A stretch of 64,000 nt of DNA from Zingiber officinale (taxonomy: Eukaryota; Streptophyta; Magnoliopsida; Zingiberales; Zingiberaceae): the NCBI RefSeq assembly GCF_018446385.1, contig NC_055989.1:131033004-131097003 (forward strand), written 5' to 3'. Made by a program: the position numbers and the translations under genes. Under the pieces are notes generated by a model, which saw only the letters and a list, made by a program, of their open reading frames with translations, was not told where the DNA came from and did not search any database. Shown one piece after another: positions 1-13,400 of this stretch. The stretch's first letter is position 1, and each line of letters begins with the position of its first letter.

Positions 1-1814
1 TGTTAAACCCTGCAGGTGGACTTAGTCCAACATGACAATGAAGTTGAGTGGTACTACTCTTGGAGCTAGATATTAATTAAGTAAGTTATCAGTAACTTAT
101 TTAATTAGTGGACATTTGTTATCTTAAACACAGGGAAACTAACACACTCATGATAAGAAGGAGCCCATAATGTAATTTGGGATTGGTGTGGTAGTGCGAT
201 AATAACTCTCTAGTGGAATGAGTTATTATCGATGAACTTGAGTTGTGTGTTCAGGGCGAGCACGGGATACTCAAGCTCATCAAAAGGCCAAAACCAATTT
301 CTCCTCTAGGTCTATGTCGTAGCCTCATTATAACCTCAAGTCCATCCAAATGTAAGGCTCTTCTTGGTGTCCAAGAAGGGGGCCGGTCCAATGCTTGATG
401 ACCAAGCAAGGGTCGGCCATATCCTCTTTATAGGGGTCGACCAAGATTAATTCAAATAGGAGGGTTGTTTTGAATTTTTAAAATCTTCTCTTTATAGAAA
501 ACTATAAGTTTTAAAAGAGAGATTTTAATTTTTTTAAAAAACTTTCCTTATTTGAATTAGACCACGTGTTTTAATAGAGAGTTTTAAAAGTTTTAAAACT
601 TTCCCTTTTTAACCATCCTCATGGTTTAAGAAAAAAAAGGGAAGATAAGTTTTAAAATTAAAGTTTTCTATCATCATGTTTAAAAAGGAAATTTTATAAG
701 AGAAGTTTTAAATTTTAAAACATGGTTTTAATTTTTAGAACTTTCCTTTTTTAACTCCTACTTTAGGAAAGAGAGCTTGTAAATTTTATAAGAGGATTTC
801 TTCTTGTAAAATTTTTTAAAAAATATTTCCTTTTCTCTTAATGAGGTGGCCGGCCACCTTGCTTGGTGCCCAAGCAAGGGGCCAGCCATAAAATAAAATA
901 AAAATCATCACAAAATCAAAATTGGTGATTGATTCAATCAAGAGGAAAGAAAAAGAAAAATTAAAAGGGAAAAGGAAAAAATCTTGGATGATTTTATTTT
1001 TTTGTAAAAAGTTTTTCCTTATTTGCCTTGGGCAAGTAATATAAAAGAAGGGGTGAGGGGGCTTCATGAAACACAACTCTTATTCTTTTGCTTGGAGATC
1101 TCAAGTGGTCGACCCCTCTCTCCCTTCTCTTTTCCCTTTTGCTCTCTTCTCCTTGGTGGTGGTGGTGGCCGAATTTTAGAGGAAGAGGAGAAAGCTTTTG
1201 GGTAGTGTTCATCTTGGAGGATCGTCGCCCACACGACGTCCAAGGCGAGGCAAGGAATACGGCAAAAGATCTTGAGGTCATTAGCTTACAAAGAGAAGGT
1301 ATAACTAGCAATTTTCTTCCGCATCATACTAGTTATTTTTCTTTGTATGAATTCTAAATACAATAGGCAATTAGATCTAATTTTTCGAGTTTGTATTTTC
1401 TTCTTTTTCGAATTTGTGATTCGATTGTTCTTTTTGGTTAACCTAGAGTTATTTAAGAAAATTAAATATTAGCTTTCCTTAAAATGCTTTGCCTAGGCGG
1501 TGGTGGTTGCTCCCATATCCAAGAAGGTCATGTGCCTCGCCATGTAGTCCTGGAAGCCAATTTTGAAAATTAATATTTAATGAAATTAATAACTTAGGTA
1601 GATTTGAATCAATAGTGTTAAGTTCCGCTTGCGATTCAAATCTAAACTATTAAGAACAGATAAGTTAAATTTAGAATCAATGATGTTAAGTTCCGTCTGC
1701 GATTCCTAATTTAACTTCTAAAGAACACAATAGATTATTTAAGGAAAGGTTTGACACTTGTACAAAAAAATTTTGTACGGTGGAACCGGTAGGTTTTCCT
1801 AGGACTAACCAACA
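1..1814. mobile_element. LTR-like retroelement fragment cut by the window edge
   Basis: The window opens with TGTTAAACCC, and a terminal-repeat-like CCAACA stands near 1809-1814. Between them lie AT-rich stretches and GGCCGGCC-type motifs common in plant copia LTRs. No coding region is recognisable. Because the left edge coincides with the window start, a flanking target duplication cannot be checked, so this could be a solo LTR, a 3' LTR or a fragment. The class assignment is inference from sequence style. Confidence 0.4.
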
Positions 1815-3797
1815 AATACTATTGTGCTCGACTACTACTAAGAAGTCATCCAATACCGAGCTCAATCCGATAATTTACAAGTATTGGGTAACGAATTTTT
1901 CTTTGTGTACTTAATTATTGGTTAAAAGGAAAGTGCACCTTGTTACACTTATCCTATCTTTTCTATTATACTTCTTTCCCTCTTCCGGTGCTTTCAAAAG
2001 AGGATTATAATGAATTACCCATCGATACGATCCGTAGGATCATGGGTGTTGGAGTAGAAATCGCTGAAGGCTCCAAACCAAATAACCGATCGAGTTCTTG
2101 CTTTTTTATTTCTGTTTCTATCTTTTTCACTGGGCACTTTGCTTTCAAAAAGATCAGTTTTTAAAAACCACGTGATTCACCCTCCTCTTACTTCCGTAAC
2201 GATCCAACATTAACAAGATAATTGACTTATTAGATAATTACCTAAACTTTGAGCTAATTGGTAATCAATTTAATAAAGGGTAATTAATGGAATGAATAAT
2301 TGATTTAATATCAATTAAGATAGTTTAATTAACTTGATAGTTAATTGACTTCCTAATCGATTTGGTGGTGACTAATTAAATTGAGAAATCTAGACAACTA
2401 GTATAAGGGGAAATAAATGATTAACATACATAGATTATTCACGGTTACTAGGATTGTATTAGTACTTAGTTTTGCTTCATATTTGATACTTGTAGGATTC
2501 ATGTTCGAGATACACCCTCGGATTAGAAAATAGTCATCCTATTCTACTGTTGAGTTATTAGCACATTCTACAATTAAGATGGATAATTCTTGCTTGGACC
2601 TCTATAGTTCTATTGATCTTATAAGTGCATTGATATCAATGCAGTTTCGTTATTATCCATGCTATTTAAAACCATTTATGCTTGGACTTTCATGCTAACG
2701 ATACTATACCATAACATAGCTGTAAAATATTGAACTAGGTTACTAGTTTGATATTTATTCACTCTTGTGTATTAATGCTAACATACCGTAGTATAGGATA
2801 TCGCGTATCCTACTAAACCTTTGCTTAGTATGTAGGCTCATGTCTATACATTAGTAAGATTATACTGTAGTGTACGATATTGAGTATCCTACTAGACCTT
2901 TATTTATTATGTTAATACATTAGTAAGATCATACCGTAGTGTACAATATCGAGTTTCCTACTAGACCTTTATTTGTTATTTAGGCTCATACATATATGCT
3001 AGTAAGGTTAGACCAAAGTGAGGTTATAGGTTGTTATATTGGATGTGATTATTCACTTTTTTGCTTATCATTTTGTTGGTATATCCTATCGACCATTGTC
3101 TCTCATTCGTGGTCGAGAAAGTCGTCAACGATCATGATACATACAACTTGCTTATAAGACATTCGTGGTAGCGATTTCACATGCAGTCCATAATTAGATA
3201 GCTATGTATATACCATGTTTGCCCATGAGATTTTATGTGGTAGCAAGTTCGTCCACAGATAGTGAGTATTTACTTACCCTGATTACTCACGGGATCATCC
3301 GTGGTAGAGCATTTCTCCTATAGTCATACCTTGTTATATGCTTGCTATATGCCGATTATGTATTTATTTATGCAGGATTTTGGATGTACTATATGTACTC
3401 TCAATCTATTGTTTATGCTTGGTTAAGCAGGTTAGTGGAGGGTTATATAGTTGTTTATGCTTTTGTTAGTGGTTTCTTATATTGGCTCTCTTACTTTTAT
3501 AGTAAGTATTTTAATTGAGACTGCATTTCTGATCTCCTTATATATAGCACCATACACTATCTTCTTATACCTATTGAGTTATTGTACTCATTACTCCTTA
3601 CTTTTTCTTTGACTTTCAGGTTAGTAGATAGAGGTTGTGTTGTGTCGCTCAGAGGTCTTGGCTGTCAATCCCACTCACGTTGGATTCTTCCTTTGGAGTT
3701 GATTTTTTTTCTGTTCCGATGTCACAATTTATTATTTTCTTTCTCTCGTCGAATTGTTGAGGTTTTGTTATAAATATTATAATTGTTAGCTTGTGTA
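1815..3797. other. AT-rich spacer without recognisable gene
   Basis: No exon chain or conserved protein is visible on either strand. The stretch contains the short tandem array described separately. Near 3060-3330 there are loosely repeated phrases around GTGGTAGC, as seen in degraded retroelement DNA. Nothing else can be supported. Confidence 0.5.
2783..3012. repeat. Tandem repeat, about 75-85 bp unit, three copies
   Basis: Three imperfect units each carry the phrases ACCGTAGTGTA, ATATCG..TATCCTACTA and AGACCTTTATTT in the same order. It is a short local minisatellite in non-coding DNA. Confidence 0.65.
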
Positions 3798-4249
3798 TGT
3801 TGGGACACTTTGGAGCTAGGGGTGAATAGCTTGCTCGCTTAGTCAATGATAATCCTTTGCTACGGAAATACTAGAAGCGAACCCCTCAATGCAAACATAA
3901 AGGATTTACTTGATATTCACCTCAAGAAGAGGTGACTAATCCAAGGATCCACACTCGAGCACACTCTCCACTAAGAAAACACTCCTTCTCAGAATAATCC
4001 GAAGGTGGAGAAACCTCATATAAGCTCACACAAGAATACAACTCAAAATAAGAAATAAATGTACATAAATACAATAAAACATCTTCTTATTTAATCTCTT
4101 GTAGCTTGTAATCACCTCTAGAACCTTGGAAGTGCAACAACACTTATCTCTAAGAAGTTTTAAGAATCGGTGATAATGGTGGAGAAGAATCGGTGAAGAG
4201 TTACACGTTTGAACCTCACCAACAACTTTATTCTATGATGATCTAGGGC

Positions 4250-4690
4250 TCCCAATTAATTGGGCCTACTCCCAATCGATTGCCATGTCAGATATAATCA
4301 ATCCCAGTTGTCCAAAGCTCGTAACCTACACAACAGTTATATCTCAATCGATCGACTAATCGATTGAGGTAACTGAATCGATCAACTGATCAATCCAGAT
4401 GACTTCTATGTTCTCACAAAAGACCCCAAGATCGATTGGTCTCCTTCCCCATCGATCAAGCACAGTACATACTGTGCTTCGTGAAAACTCCTCTCCAATC
4501 AATCAACTGATCAATTGAAGTAGCCTAATCGATCTGCTGATCAATTGGGGAGTACACTATGCTCTCACGAAGGGCTGTCAATTGATCAACTAATTGATTG
4601 GGTTGCCATTGCTCACAAGACTCTCCCAATGAATCAACTGATCGATTGGGCTTTGGTTCGATCAATCACATGATCGATTAACCAACTTTA
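4250..4690. repeat. Cluster of ATCGAT-type palindromic motifs within the solo LTR
   Basis: About a dozen variants of AATCGATCGACTGATCGATT occur in 440 bp, spaced by unrelated text. They are short near-palindromes, arranged like the GTCGAC palindromes in the LTRs at 23374 and 26735. A regulatory role is possible but unproven. Confidence 0.6.
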
Positions 4691-4979
4691 ACTTGCTTAA
4701 CTCAAGTCTAAGGTTCTCAAATCCAACATTTAGTCAACCGTGACCTGTCAAGACTCCTCATTGCCTAGTATCTAGTTAACCTTGACCTCCTGAGACTTTG
4801 TCAACAAGTGTTCGGTCAATTCTTTGACTTACTTAGACCTTTTCTCCTCATGCCAGTGTTTGGTCAACCTTGACGCACTTGGACTTACCATCTCGTGCAA
4901 GTGTCCGATCCTCCATGACTTGCTTGGACTTCCACTCACCAGATGTCCGGTCAACCTTTACCCACTTGAATTTCCACTG

Positions 4980-5370
4980 CCTGGCATTATTCACCAGAAC
5001 TTTTCACCACCTAGCTTCACTCACCAGGATTTCCCATCTACCTACCTTCACTCACTAGGTCTTTTCACATTACCTAGCTTCACTCACTAAGACTTTTTTA
5101 CATTGTCTAGCTTCACTCACTAGGATTTTTCACCTTTCTTCACTCATCAGGATTTTTAAATTGCCTACCTTCTCTCACTAGGATTTCCCACCTGCCTTGC
5201 TTCACTCACCAGGATTTTCTCACTTTCTAACTTCACTCACTAGGGATTTTCACTTGGCTCCATTCACCAGAACTTTTCCTATCTACCTAGCTTCATTCAC
5301 TAGGGTTTTTCATCACCTAACTTCACTCAATAAAATTTTTAAATCTGTCTGACTTCACTCACCAAAACTT
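4980..5370. repeat. Minisatellite, about 30-bp unit
   Basis: At least eleven imperfect units contain CTTCACTCACTAGGATTTTC with a CACCTGCCTAG-like linker. The array sits inside the solo LTR and has no coding potential of its own. Confidence 0.75.
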
Positions 5371-5749
5371 TCCACACCAAGTGTCCAGTCAACACTGACT
5401 TATTTGGATTTCTTCTTCTGCTAACCTTCCCATTGGACTTGCACTTGCCTAACTTTCAGTTAGGACTTTCTAGTCAAGTATCCGGTTAACCTTGACCTAT
5501 TTGACTCTTCTGCTCAACCTTTGACCATCAATCTCCCATATGAATAATTACACCTGTAATCTTCATAATATCAAGACTCAAGCTTGAGCCGACTCAAGCT
5601 TACTCAACCTAATTAATCTTGATCAAAGGGAAGTTGCACCAATAGTGTAGTTTACTATAATCACATGAACATTCATACATATACGCATCAATTTTTTTGA
5701 GTTTAGTGATTTTATATAACATTGGTGTTGTATTGATTTGAAATAGTTT

Positions 5750-7340
5750 GGTATTAGTTATTTGTTATATTGTCACTAGGGGTATCGTCCAATTTAACGG
5801 GCAAGTATACCCTCAATCCATGACACTTCTTGGCTATGGTCGAATCACTATCAGTGGAGCCTCCAAAGATCATATCAACGTCTCTTACCATGATATTTCC
5901 CTGGTTTCTTCTTCCCGAGTCTGTTGTAGCTCCTTGCTTTGGTCATCTAGTTGGCCACCTTGGTTTTCAATTACCCAAGGTGTGTTAGCCAGGCGGCCAG
6001 CGGTGCTGGGGTTAGGAGCTAGTTGCTCCAGAAATTGAGGCATAATATCAAGGGGTGGCATGCCCCACTCGATCATTCTATGTGTTTTCACGAGCAAGTT
6101 GATAACAATCTCTTGTGCCGTGAGTCTTGGATCAATGGTGAGTGCAATATCGAGGTACCCACTCAAGAGGTTCAAACGACCTCGACGTGATGTACCGCTC
6201 TCGCTTCCTGGACCGACGGAAGACTCGGTCGAGGGTCTCTAGGGCATACTAGAGGTGGTGGTGGTCTCTGATCGGCTTGGCTGGTCGGAGTTGGGTCAAT
6301 CACCTCATTCTTCCGGGCGGTCTGGACTTTCTCTACATTAATATATTTGACCGCATTCCTCAGCAAGTCGTCAAAATCCTTTGCGGGCTTTCTGATAAGG
6401 ACTCAAAAGAATTCTCCCTCTAAAAGGCCTTGAGAGAAGATACTTATTAATATTTTAGAAGTGGTAGACGGAACATATAACACCACTTGGTTGAATCGTT
6501 TGATGTATACTCGCAAGGATTCTTTAGTCATTTGCTTGAGCGTGAACATACTTAGACTGATCTTTTGATACCTCCTGCTGCTGGCAAAATGGTGTAGGAA
6601 GGTTTTCTGAATTCCTTAAAACATGTAATTGATCTGACTGGCAGTCAGTCGAACCATCTCTTTGCCGAGCTTGATAGAGTGGTGAAAAACACTCAGCATT
6701 TTATGGCGTCACAATACTAGTGTAGTAGAGCAACGTTCTCAAATCTTTGGAGTTGATCTTCAAGATTGGTGTTGCCTCCATACTCTCCAATAGATAAAGG
6801 TCAAAAATACTTAGGCATCTTTTCATCTAGTACCTCTTGAGAGAAAGGTACGCTGGTTGTTCTGATGATTCCGGAGCGGCAGGAGTCTAGCCTCGCCTTA
6901 GATCCCTCTGGGGTGAATTCTCTACCGAGGAGGCTTGTGACCACTTGATTTTGGCACAAGCCTCAGCAAGCGTTCAAAAAAATGCTTGGGGGAACTCAAA
7001 TGACTATTTTTACTTGGATCTTTTCTCATACATAGGAAATTCCACCAAGGCTGTAGGTTACCAGTACGGGTGAGAATTCGCGGCATGTTCTTGGGATAGT
7101 GCTAGGGCCTTAGCGTTCAGAAATAGCTTGTACTCCTCTAGTGTCATGGTAACGTTGATTTTACCAGCTGCGTCGATCCTTACGTTCTGAAACAGGTGAA
7201 TGTTCCTACTAGGAGCTGCGGACCTATACACACCACAAACAAGGCCAATGGAAATATTAGAGCGAGAACCAAAGAGGATATCTCTAGCATAGGTAATCAG
7301 GCGCTCAAGTTAGAACGGTAGTTGAGCGAAAATGGAGAGA
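5750..7340 (-). mobile_element. Degraded Ty3/gypsy gag fragment
   Basis: Reverse-strand pieces read like the capsid region of plant Ty3/gypsy Gag. Near 6360-6300 is a stretch similar to LLRNAVKYINVEKVQTARK, followed by a proline-rich linker. Further upstream (about 6900-6400) are phrases such as LRVYIKRFNQVV and FSQGLLEGEFF. The leader-like part lies around 7000-7300. The piece is broken in several places and lacks pol and recognisable paired LTRs. The strand follows from the Gag reading direction. The exact clade (Tat-like) is a guess. Confidence 0.6.
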
Positions 7341-7574
7341 ACCTCCTTTTTATATTGTCTCTCATAACCTCCACAATAATGAGATTTCAGAGAATGTCAG
7401 ATGTTAGAATATCTCGGATATTGGAGGATGTAAGGTTGATTTCTCCTAGGCAAAGGAAGGTTCCGTTGCGTGTATATGTCAAAGCAGAGGAATATTCCTT
7501 GATGAGTAGCTGTTATTCTTTGACAGGTAGTTATGATTCCATGACAAGGCTATCTCTTAAAGGAAATCTAACCG

Positions 7575-7716
7575 ACTATAGGATTGGTAGAATTTATGTT
7601 GGGAGTCATTCTCATGAGTAGTGGGGAATTGAGCCCTAGAGATTAGATTGGATCTAGGGTCGGTCGGGTTTATGTTGGAAGTCATGCCCATAAGAAGTAG
7701 ACAGTTGAGTCCCGAG
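7575..7716. repeat. 76-bp minisatellite, left part
   Basis: Units contain GGTTTATGTTGG, GTCATGCCCATGA and GAGC(C)CC(T/G)AGAGAT. The same array resumes at 8369 and again at 17738, so this is the left part of one array later split by two retroelement insertions. Confidence 0.7.
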
Positions 7717-8368
7717 TGTTGGGGTTGCAATGTTGCAAACATAGTTCCACATTGAAAACACATGGGAAAGATCATGGGTTTATAAGAAAAAGATATCTTC
7801 ATTGGCATGAGGCCTTTTGAATAGAGCCTAAGAGCAAAACCATTAAGGCTTAGGTCAAAAGTGGACAATATCATACTATTGTAGAGATATCTGAATTCTT
7901 TTGGTCCTAACAAATAGTATCAGAGTGAGGTCACTCTTCACTAGACTAAAAGCTAGAAGAAGCACGAGCTAGAGCTATGATCCAAGATCAAACCATGCGG
8001 ATGAAACTTTGAACGAAGTAGGGGAGGCCCTGAGTAGGTCAATGACTTGATGCTTGAGAGGAGACCCTGAGCAAGTTAAGAGTGATCTGATGCTCGAGGG
8101 GAGACGTTGAGTAGGACAAAAGTGACTCGATGCTTGAGGGGGACTTTGTGATCATTTGTTTGAGGGGAAGATTGTTGGGGTTGCAATGTTGTAAGTATAG
8201 TACCACATTGAAAACATATGGGAAAGATCAGGGGTTTACAAGAAAAAAATATATTCATTGGCATGAGGCCTTTTGGGTAGAGCCCAAGAGCAAAACTATG
8301 AAGGCTTAGACCCAAAGTGGACAATAACATACCATTATGAAGATATCTGAATTCTTTTGGTCCTAACA
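7717..8368 (+). mobile_element. TRIM (miniature LTR retrotransposon)
   Basis: Two direct repeats of 196 bp (7717-7912 and 8173-8368) both run from TGTTGGGGTTGCAATG to TTTTGGTCCTAACA. Directly after the first stands TAGTATCAGAG, close to the initiator-Met tRNA primer site of copia elements. Directly before the second stands the purine-rich GAGGGGAAGATT. The 260-bp interior codes for nothing and holds a tandem repeat of about 46 bp (three units around TTGATGCTTGAG). The LTRs differ by roughly a tenth by eye, so the insertion is old. Flanking 5-mers are similar but not identical. It lies inside the 76-bp minisatellite. Confidence 0.8.
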
Positions 8369-8591
8369 CTGGGGATCCGACTAGATCTAGGGTCGGTCAG
8401 GTTTATGTTGGTAGTCATGCCCATGAAGAGTGGGGAGCTAAGTCTTGAGGATTCGATCGGCTCCAGGACCAACTTGTTTATGTTGGGAGTCATGCTCATG
8501 AGGAGTAAGGAACTAAGCTCCGAAGATCCGACCAGCTTTAGGGTTGGCCGGGTTTATAGTGGGAGTCATGTCCATGAGGAGTGGGGGTCTG
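8369..8591. repeat. 76-bp minisatellite, middle part
   Basis: Three units repeat at 76-bp spacing (GTCATGCCCATGA near 8415, 8491 and 8567). The array is cut at 8591 by the copia insertion and continues in register at 17738. Confidence 0.8.
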
Positions 8592-10427
8592 TGTTGGGTT
8601 TTTCGGGCCACGAAAACCGCTTTTTTACGTTGCGGAAACCCCAAGCCACGGATCCGTGCGAAGAATAAAACTTTGGAAAAATACGAGTACGAGTTTCTAA
8701 TCTAGATCTACACTAGATTTACAAAGAGGAAACCTTTTATACCTTCGATGCGTGCCCTTTTCGTATCCCGCTCGTCCAAAATTCGCCGAATCTCGAGAGT
8801 ATCGAAATAGATACTCCTCTATACGTATCCACACGAACACACTAGGTGGGGAAGACCAAACAAAGGTGTGCTAGCACTTAGGTTGTTCGACCAAGAGAGG
8901 AGGAGAGGGAGAGCTTGAGGAGAGAGCTTGAGGAAGAAGAAGATGTGAATTGCCTTGAATGAAAAAATGAATTCACATTCACCACAAAAGTGGTCGACCA
9001 CTTTCACAAAGTGTAACCCCCATTTTGCATTAAGTGTGGCCATTAAAGAGATTTGTAACCTCCATGATGTGGCACACACATGTGCTAAACATGATGATGT
9101 GGCACCTTATCAAAGGCCACTTAATGTCAAGTCACAAATGATGTGGCATAAAGTCAAGTCAAACTTGACTCTTCATCTTCCTCTCAAGTCAAGTCAAACT
9201 TGACTTAATCTCTCTCATGGTTGATCTAATCCAACCATTTAATTCAAGCCAATTTAATATAATGAATCTAATTCATTTAATTAAATTGATTCAATGAGTC
9301 ATAATCTAAATTAGACTCATTGAACACATGAATCAACTTGAGTCCAACTCAATTAGCCCAATTAGGATTACTCATAATCCAATTTGATTCATCAAATGAA
9401 TCTAATCCTCTTGGTTCATCATATGAACCTAATCTCCATCTAATTTTCTTTAGTGTGTGACCCTATAGGTTCTTGTAACGTTGGCAATGCCCCTAAACCC
9501 ATTTAGGAGCATAAGTAATGAGCGGTATCTAGCAACACATCATTACTACCCAAGTTATAAGAATATTGAGATTCAACATCACCTTGTGACTACTAATTGT
9601 GACTCCTCACAATATATGACAAGTGTCCTTCTATCCTAGACATCTAGATTGATCAATGTGAGGCATAAACCGTGTCATCCTCTGACCAATCTAAATCTTG
9701 AACTCCAAGTAGACTCACTAAATCAAATGAGCTCAATATCTCATATTGACTCATTTGGGCATGGCCATGCACTTCGTGATCTCACTCTATCAAGAATATC
9801 GATGTCACTCCCGTCATATAGGAGGGATAGATTTCATCTACATCACTCACATCCCTCTGCATAATTCGTTACATACCCAGTAATCGCCTTTATAGTCCAC
9901 CCAATTAGGGGTGACGTTTGACGAAACCAAAGTACATAACTCCTTATGTAGGGAACCATGGTGACTTCGGGTCTAAGGACTAGTAGTCATACTAATAGCC
10001 ACATGAGAAAGTATATGACACTCATATAACGATCCATGATACTTTCTCATGGCGGGTCATTCAGTATACATTCTCTAATGCATACCCATGTGTCAACTTG
10101 ATATCTCTATATCCATGACTTGTGAGATTAAGTCATCGAGTTGACCTACATGCTAGTCTTATTGCATTAACATTGTCCCTGAATGTTAACACTCGACTAG
10201 GAATGATTAAGAGTAGTGTTCCATATATCATCTCACTATCGGTTCAACTAACCGATTGATATAGGTGAGAACCTCCTACTCAAGGACGCTATTATACTTA
10301 GTTTATTTGACACCAATACAAGTAAGTATAATAACCAAAACAAATACCTTTATTTATATATAAGAATATGATACAATAAGTCCATAATACAATCATCAAA
10401 TGATTGACTCTAGAGCTCTAACTAACA
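8592..10427 (-). repeat. Copia element LTR (left copy)
   Basis: This is a 1836-bp direct repeat of 15894-17737. In the element's own orientation it is the 3' LTR, next to the purine tract. Confidence 0.93.
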
Positions 10428-10479
10428 ATCTCCCACTAGCACTAGTGTCAATCAGTGTAGGCTCTAAGCCCCAATAACC

Positions 10480-13400
10480 TAGTGTGACCATCATGTTTCC
10501 TCTGTGCCAAAGCCTTGGTCAAGGGATCTTCAATGTTAGCCTCTGTAGGTACTATGCAAATCTTCACATCTCCTCTCTCGATAATCTCTCGAATGAGATG
10601 GAAGCGTTGTAGTATGTGTTTGGTCCGCTGGTGTGAGCGAGTTCCTTCGCCTGTGCTATAGCTCCATTGTTGTCACAATAGAGCTCAATAAGGTCAGTGA
10701 TACTGGAACCACCCCAAGTTCAGTGATGAACTTGCGGATCCAAACTGTCTCCTTTGCTGCCTCTGATGCAGCAATGTACTCGGCCTCTATCGTAGAATCA
10801 GCTATTGTATCCTGCTTCGAACTCTTCCATCTCACAGCACCACCATTTATGTAAAATACGAACCCTGACTGCGATCGATAATCATCCTGATTGGTCTAGA
10901 AGCTGGCATCACTGTAACCCTTTTACAGCTAGCTCATCATTACCTCCATATATCAAGAAATATTCTTTAGTCTTTCTTAAGTACTTAAGAATATTCTTAA
11001 CTGTTATCCAGTGACTTTCACCTGAATCTAACTGGTATCTGCTCGTCATGCTCAAAGCATACGAGACATCAGGTCGAGTACATAGCATGGCGTACATGAT
11101 AGATCCTATGGCTGAGGCATAAGGGATCTGATTCATGCGGTCTCTCTCCTCTCTAGAAGAGGGACCTTGAGTCTTCGAAAGACTCACGCCATGTGGCATC
11201 GGCAGAAATCCCTTCTTGGAGTTCTGCATGGCAAACCGAAGGAGTACCTTGTCAATATATGTACTCTGACTTAGGCCAAGCAATCTCTTAGATCTATCTC
11301 TATAGATCTGTATCCCTAGAATGTGGGATGTCTCACCTAAGTCCTTCATTGAGAAGCAACTCCCTAGCCAGGTCTTGACAGACTGAAGCAAAGGGATGTC
11401 CTTCCCAATGAGTAGTATGTCATCCACATACAATATGAGGAAGACAACTATATTCCCTACAACCTTCTTGTAGACACAAGGCTCATCTTCGTTCTTGATG
11501 AAACCAAACTGTTTGATTGCATCATCGAATTGAAGATTCTAACTCCGAGAAGCTTGCTTTAGTCCATAAATAGACCTATGCAGCTTGCATACTCTGCTAG
11601 TATGCTGTGGATCTACAAAACCCTCAGGTTGTGTCATGTACACATCCTCGAGTAGGTTTCCATTCAGAAACATGGTTTTGACATCCATCTGCCATATCTC
11701 ATAGTCATGGTAAGCTGCAATAGCAAGCATGATCTGAATGAACTTAAACATCGCTACTGGAGAAAAGGTTTCATCATAGTCAATACCATGAATCTGTTTG
11801 AAACCTTTAGCTACCAAGCGACCCTTATAGATAAGTCCATCCATGTCAGTCTTTCTCTTAAAGACTCACTTACACCCTATGGGTTTTACCCCTTCAGGTG
11901 GATCAACAAAAGTTCATACTTGGTTGGTGTACATGGATTCTATTTCGGATCTCATGGCCTCTAGCAATTTCTCGGAATCTGGTCTCATCACAACTTCCTG
12001 ATAGGTGATAGGCTCATCATCTATGAGCACAACGTCATCATGGTCAGACAAGAGAAATGAGTATCTCTCAGGCTGACGACGTACCCTATCAGACCTGCGA
12101 AGAGGTATGTTTACTTGAACTGGTTGTTGTTCCTCAACTCCTTGTGGAACAACATCATCCACAACACTTTGTGATTCCAGTTCAACTTCCATCGAGACTT
12201 CAGTGCTATTGTTCGCATCTTGAACTTCTTCAAGATCGAACGTGCTCCCACTAGTCTTTCTAGAAACAAAGTCCCTTTCTAGAAAGACCCCAGTCTTTGC
12301 CACAGCTACCTTGTGCTGACTGGGAATGTAGAAATAATATCCCTTAGTTTCCTTGGGATATCCAATAAAGTAGCACTTGTCGGATTTGGGTCCTAACTTG
12401 TCTGAGACTTGACGTCGAACGTAAGCCTCACAACCCCAAATCCTCATGAAAGACACCTGGGCATCTCTCCCAGTCCATATCCTATCTGGTGTCTTTATCA
12501 CGGCCTTGGATGGAACTCGGTTGAGTATAAAAGTTACCGTGTCTAGAGCATAGCCCCAAAGGTATGTCGTAAGATCTGTGTGACTCATCATAGATCGTAC
12601 CGTATCTAATAGGGTACATTCCTCATTTCGGATACACCATTCCACTGTGGTGTTCCAGGAGGAGTGAGTTGGGATAGAATCCCACACTCAGCTAGGTAGT
12701 CACGAAACTCATTGCTAAGGTATTCTCTACCTCGATCTGATCGAAGTATCTTAATACTCTTGCCAAGCTGGTTCTGTACTTCATTCTTGAATTCTTTGAA
12801 CTTTTCAAAGGATTCTGACTTATGTGTCATCAAGTACACATAACCATATCTACTGAAGTCATCAGTAAATGTGATGAAGTATCTATAACTGCCTCTAGCA
12901 GCGACATTGAAAGGGTCACATACATCACTATGTATAAGACCTAACAAGTCAGTCGCTCTCTCACTGTGCCCACTAAAGGGAGTCTTGGTCATCTTGCCTA
13001 GTAGGCATAACTCGCACGTCTCATAAGATTCAAAATCAAATGAATCCAGCAAACCATCCTTATGGAGCTGGGATAAGTGCTTGTCATTTATATGACCTAA
13101 GCGACAGTGCCAGAGATAGGTTTGGTTCAGGTCATTTGACTTGAACCTCTTGGTATTTATGTTATAGATAGGGCTTTCAAGGTCTAGAATGTAGAGTCCG
13201 TTCATCAGAGGTGCACTACAATAGAACATATCTTTTAAATAAACAGAATAACATTTGTCCTTAATTATAAAAGAGAAACCTTTCTTGTCCAAACAAGAAA
13301 CTGAAATTATGTTCTTAGTTAATGCAGGCACATAACAACAATCATCCAACTCTAATACAAGCCCAGAGGATAGAGATAGAAAATAAGTCCCTACGGCAAC

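Larger units (their letters stand above)
3798..5644. mobile_element. Solo LTR of an LTR retrotransposon
   Basis: The 1847-bp block starts with TGTTGGGAC and the phrase GGGGTGAATAGC, which is also found at the start of the LTRs of the element at 23374-27750. It ends near CACCAATA. The five bases GTGTA stand directly before it (3793-3797) and directly after it (5645-5649), a perfect 5-bp target duplication. No internal domain lies between, so the element probably collapsed to a solo LTR by recombination between its two LTRs. The body contains an ATCGAT-rich stretch and a 30-bp minisatellite. Copia affiliation is inferred. Confidence 0.7.

Noticed and set aside
4250-4690. ATCGAT-rich stretch considered as a CRISPR-like or satellite array
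   Set aside because: Spacing is irregular and repeats are short near-palindromes within a plant LTR, so neither a CRISPR array nor a true satellite fits.
8955-9203. 82-codon open frame, repeated at 16265-16513
   Set aside because: Both lie at matching positions in the copia LTRs and share no known protein feature. They are LTR sequence, not a gene.
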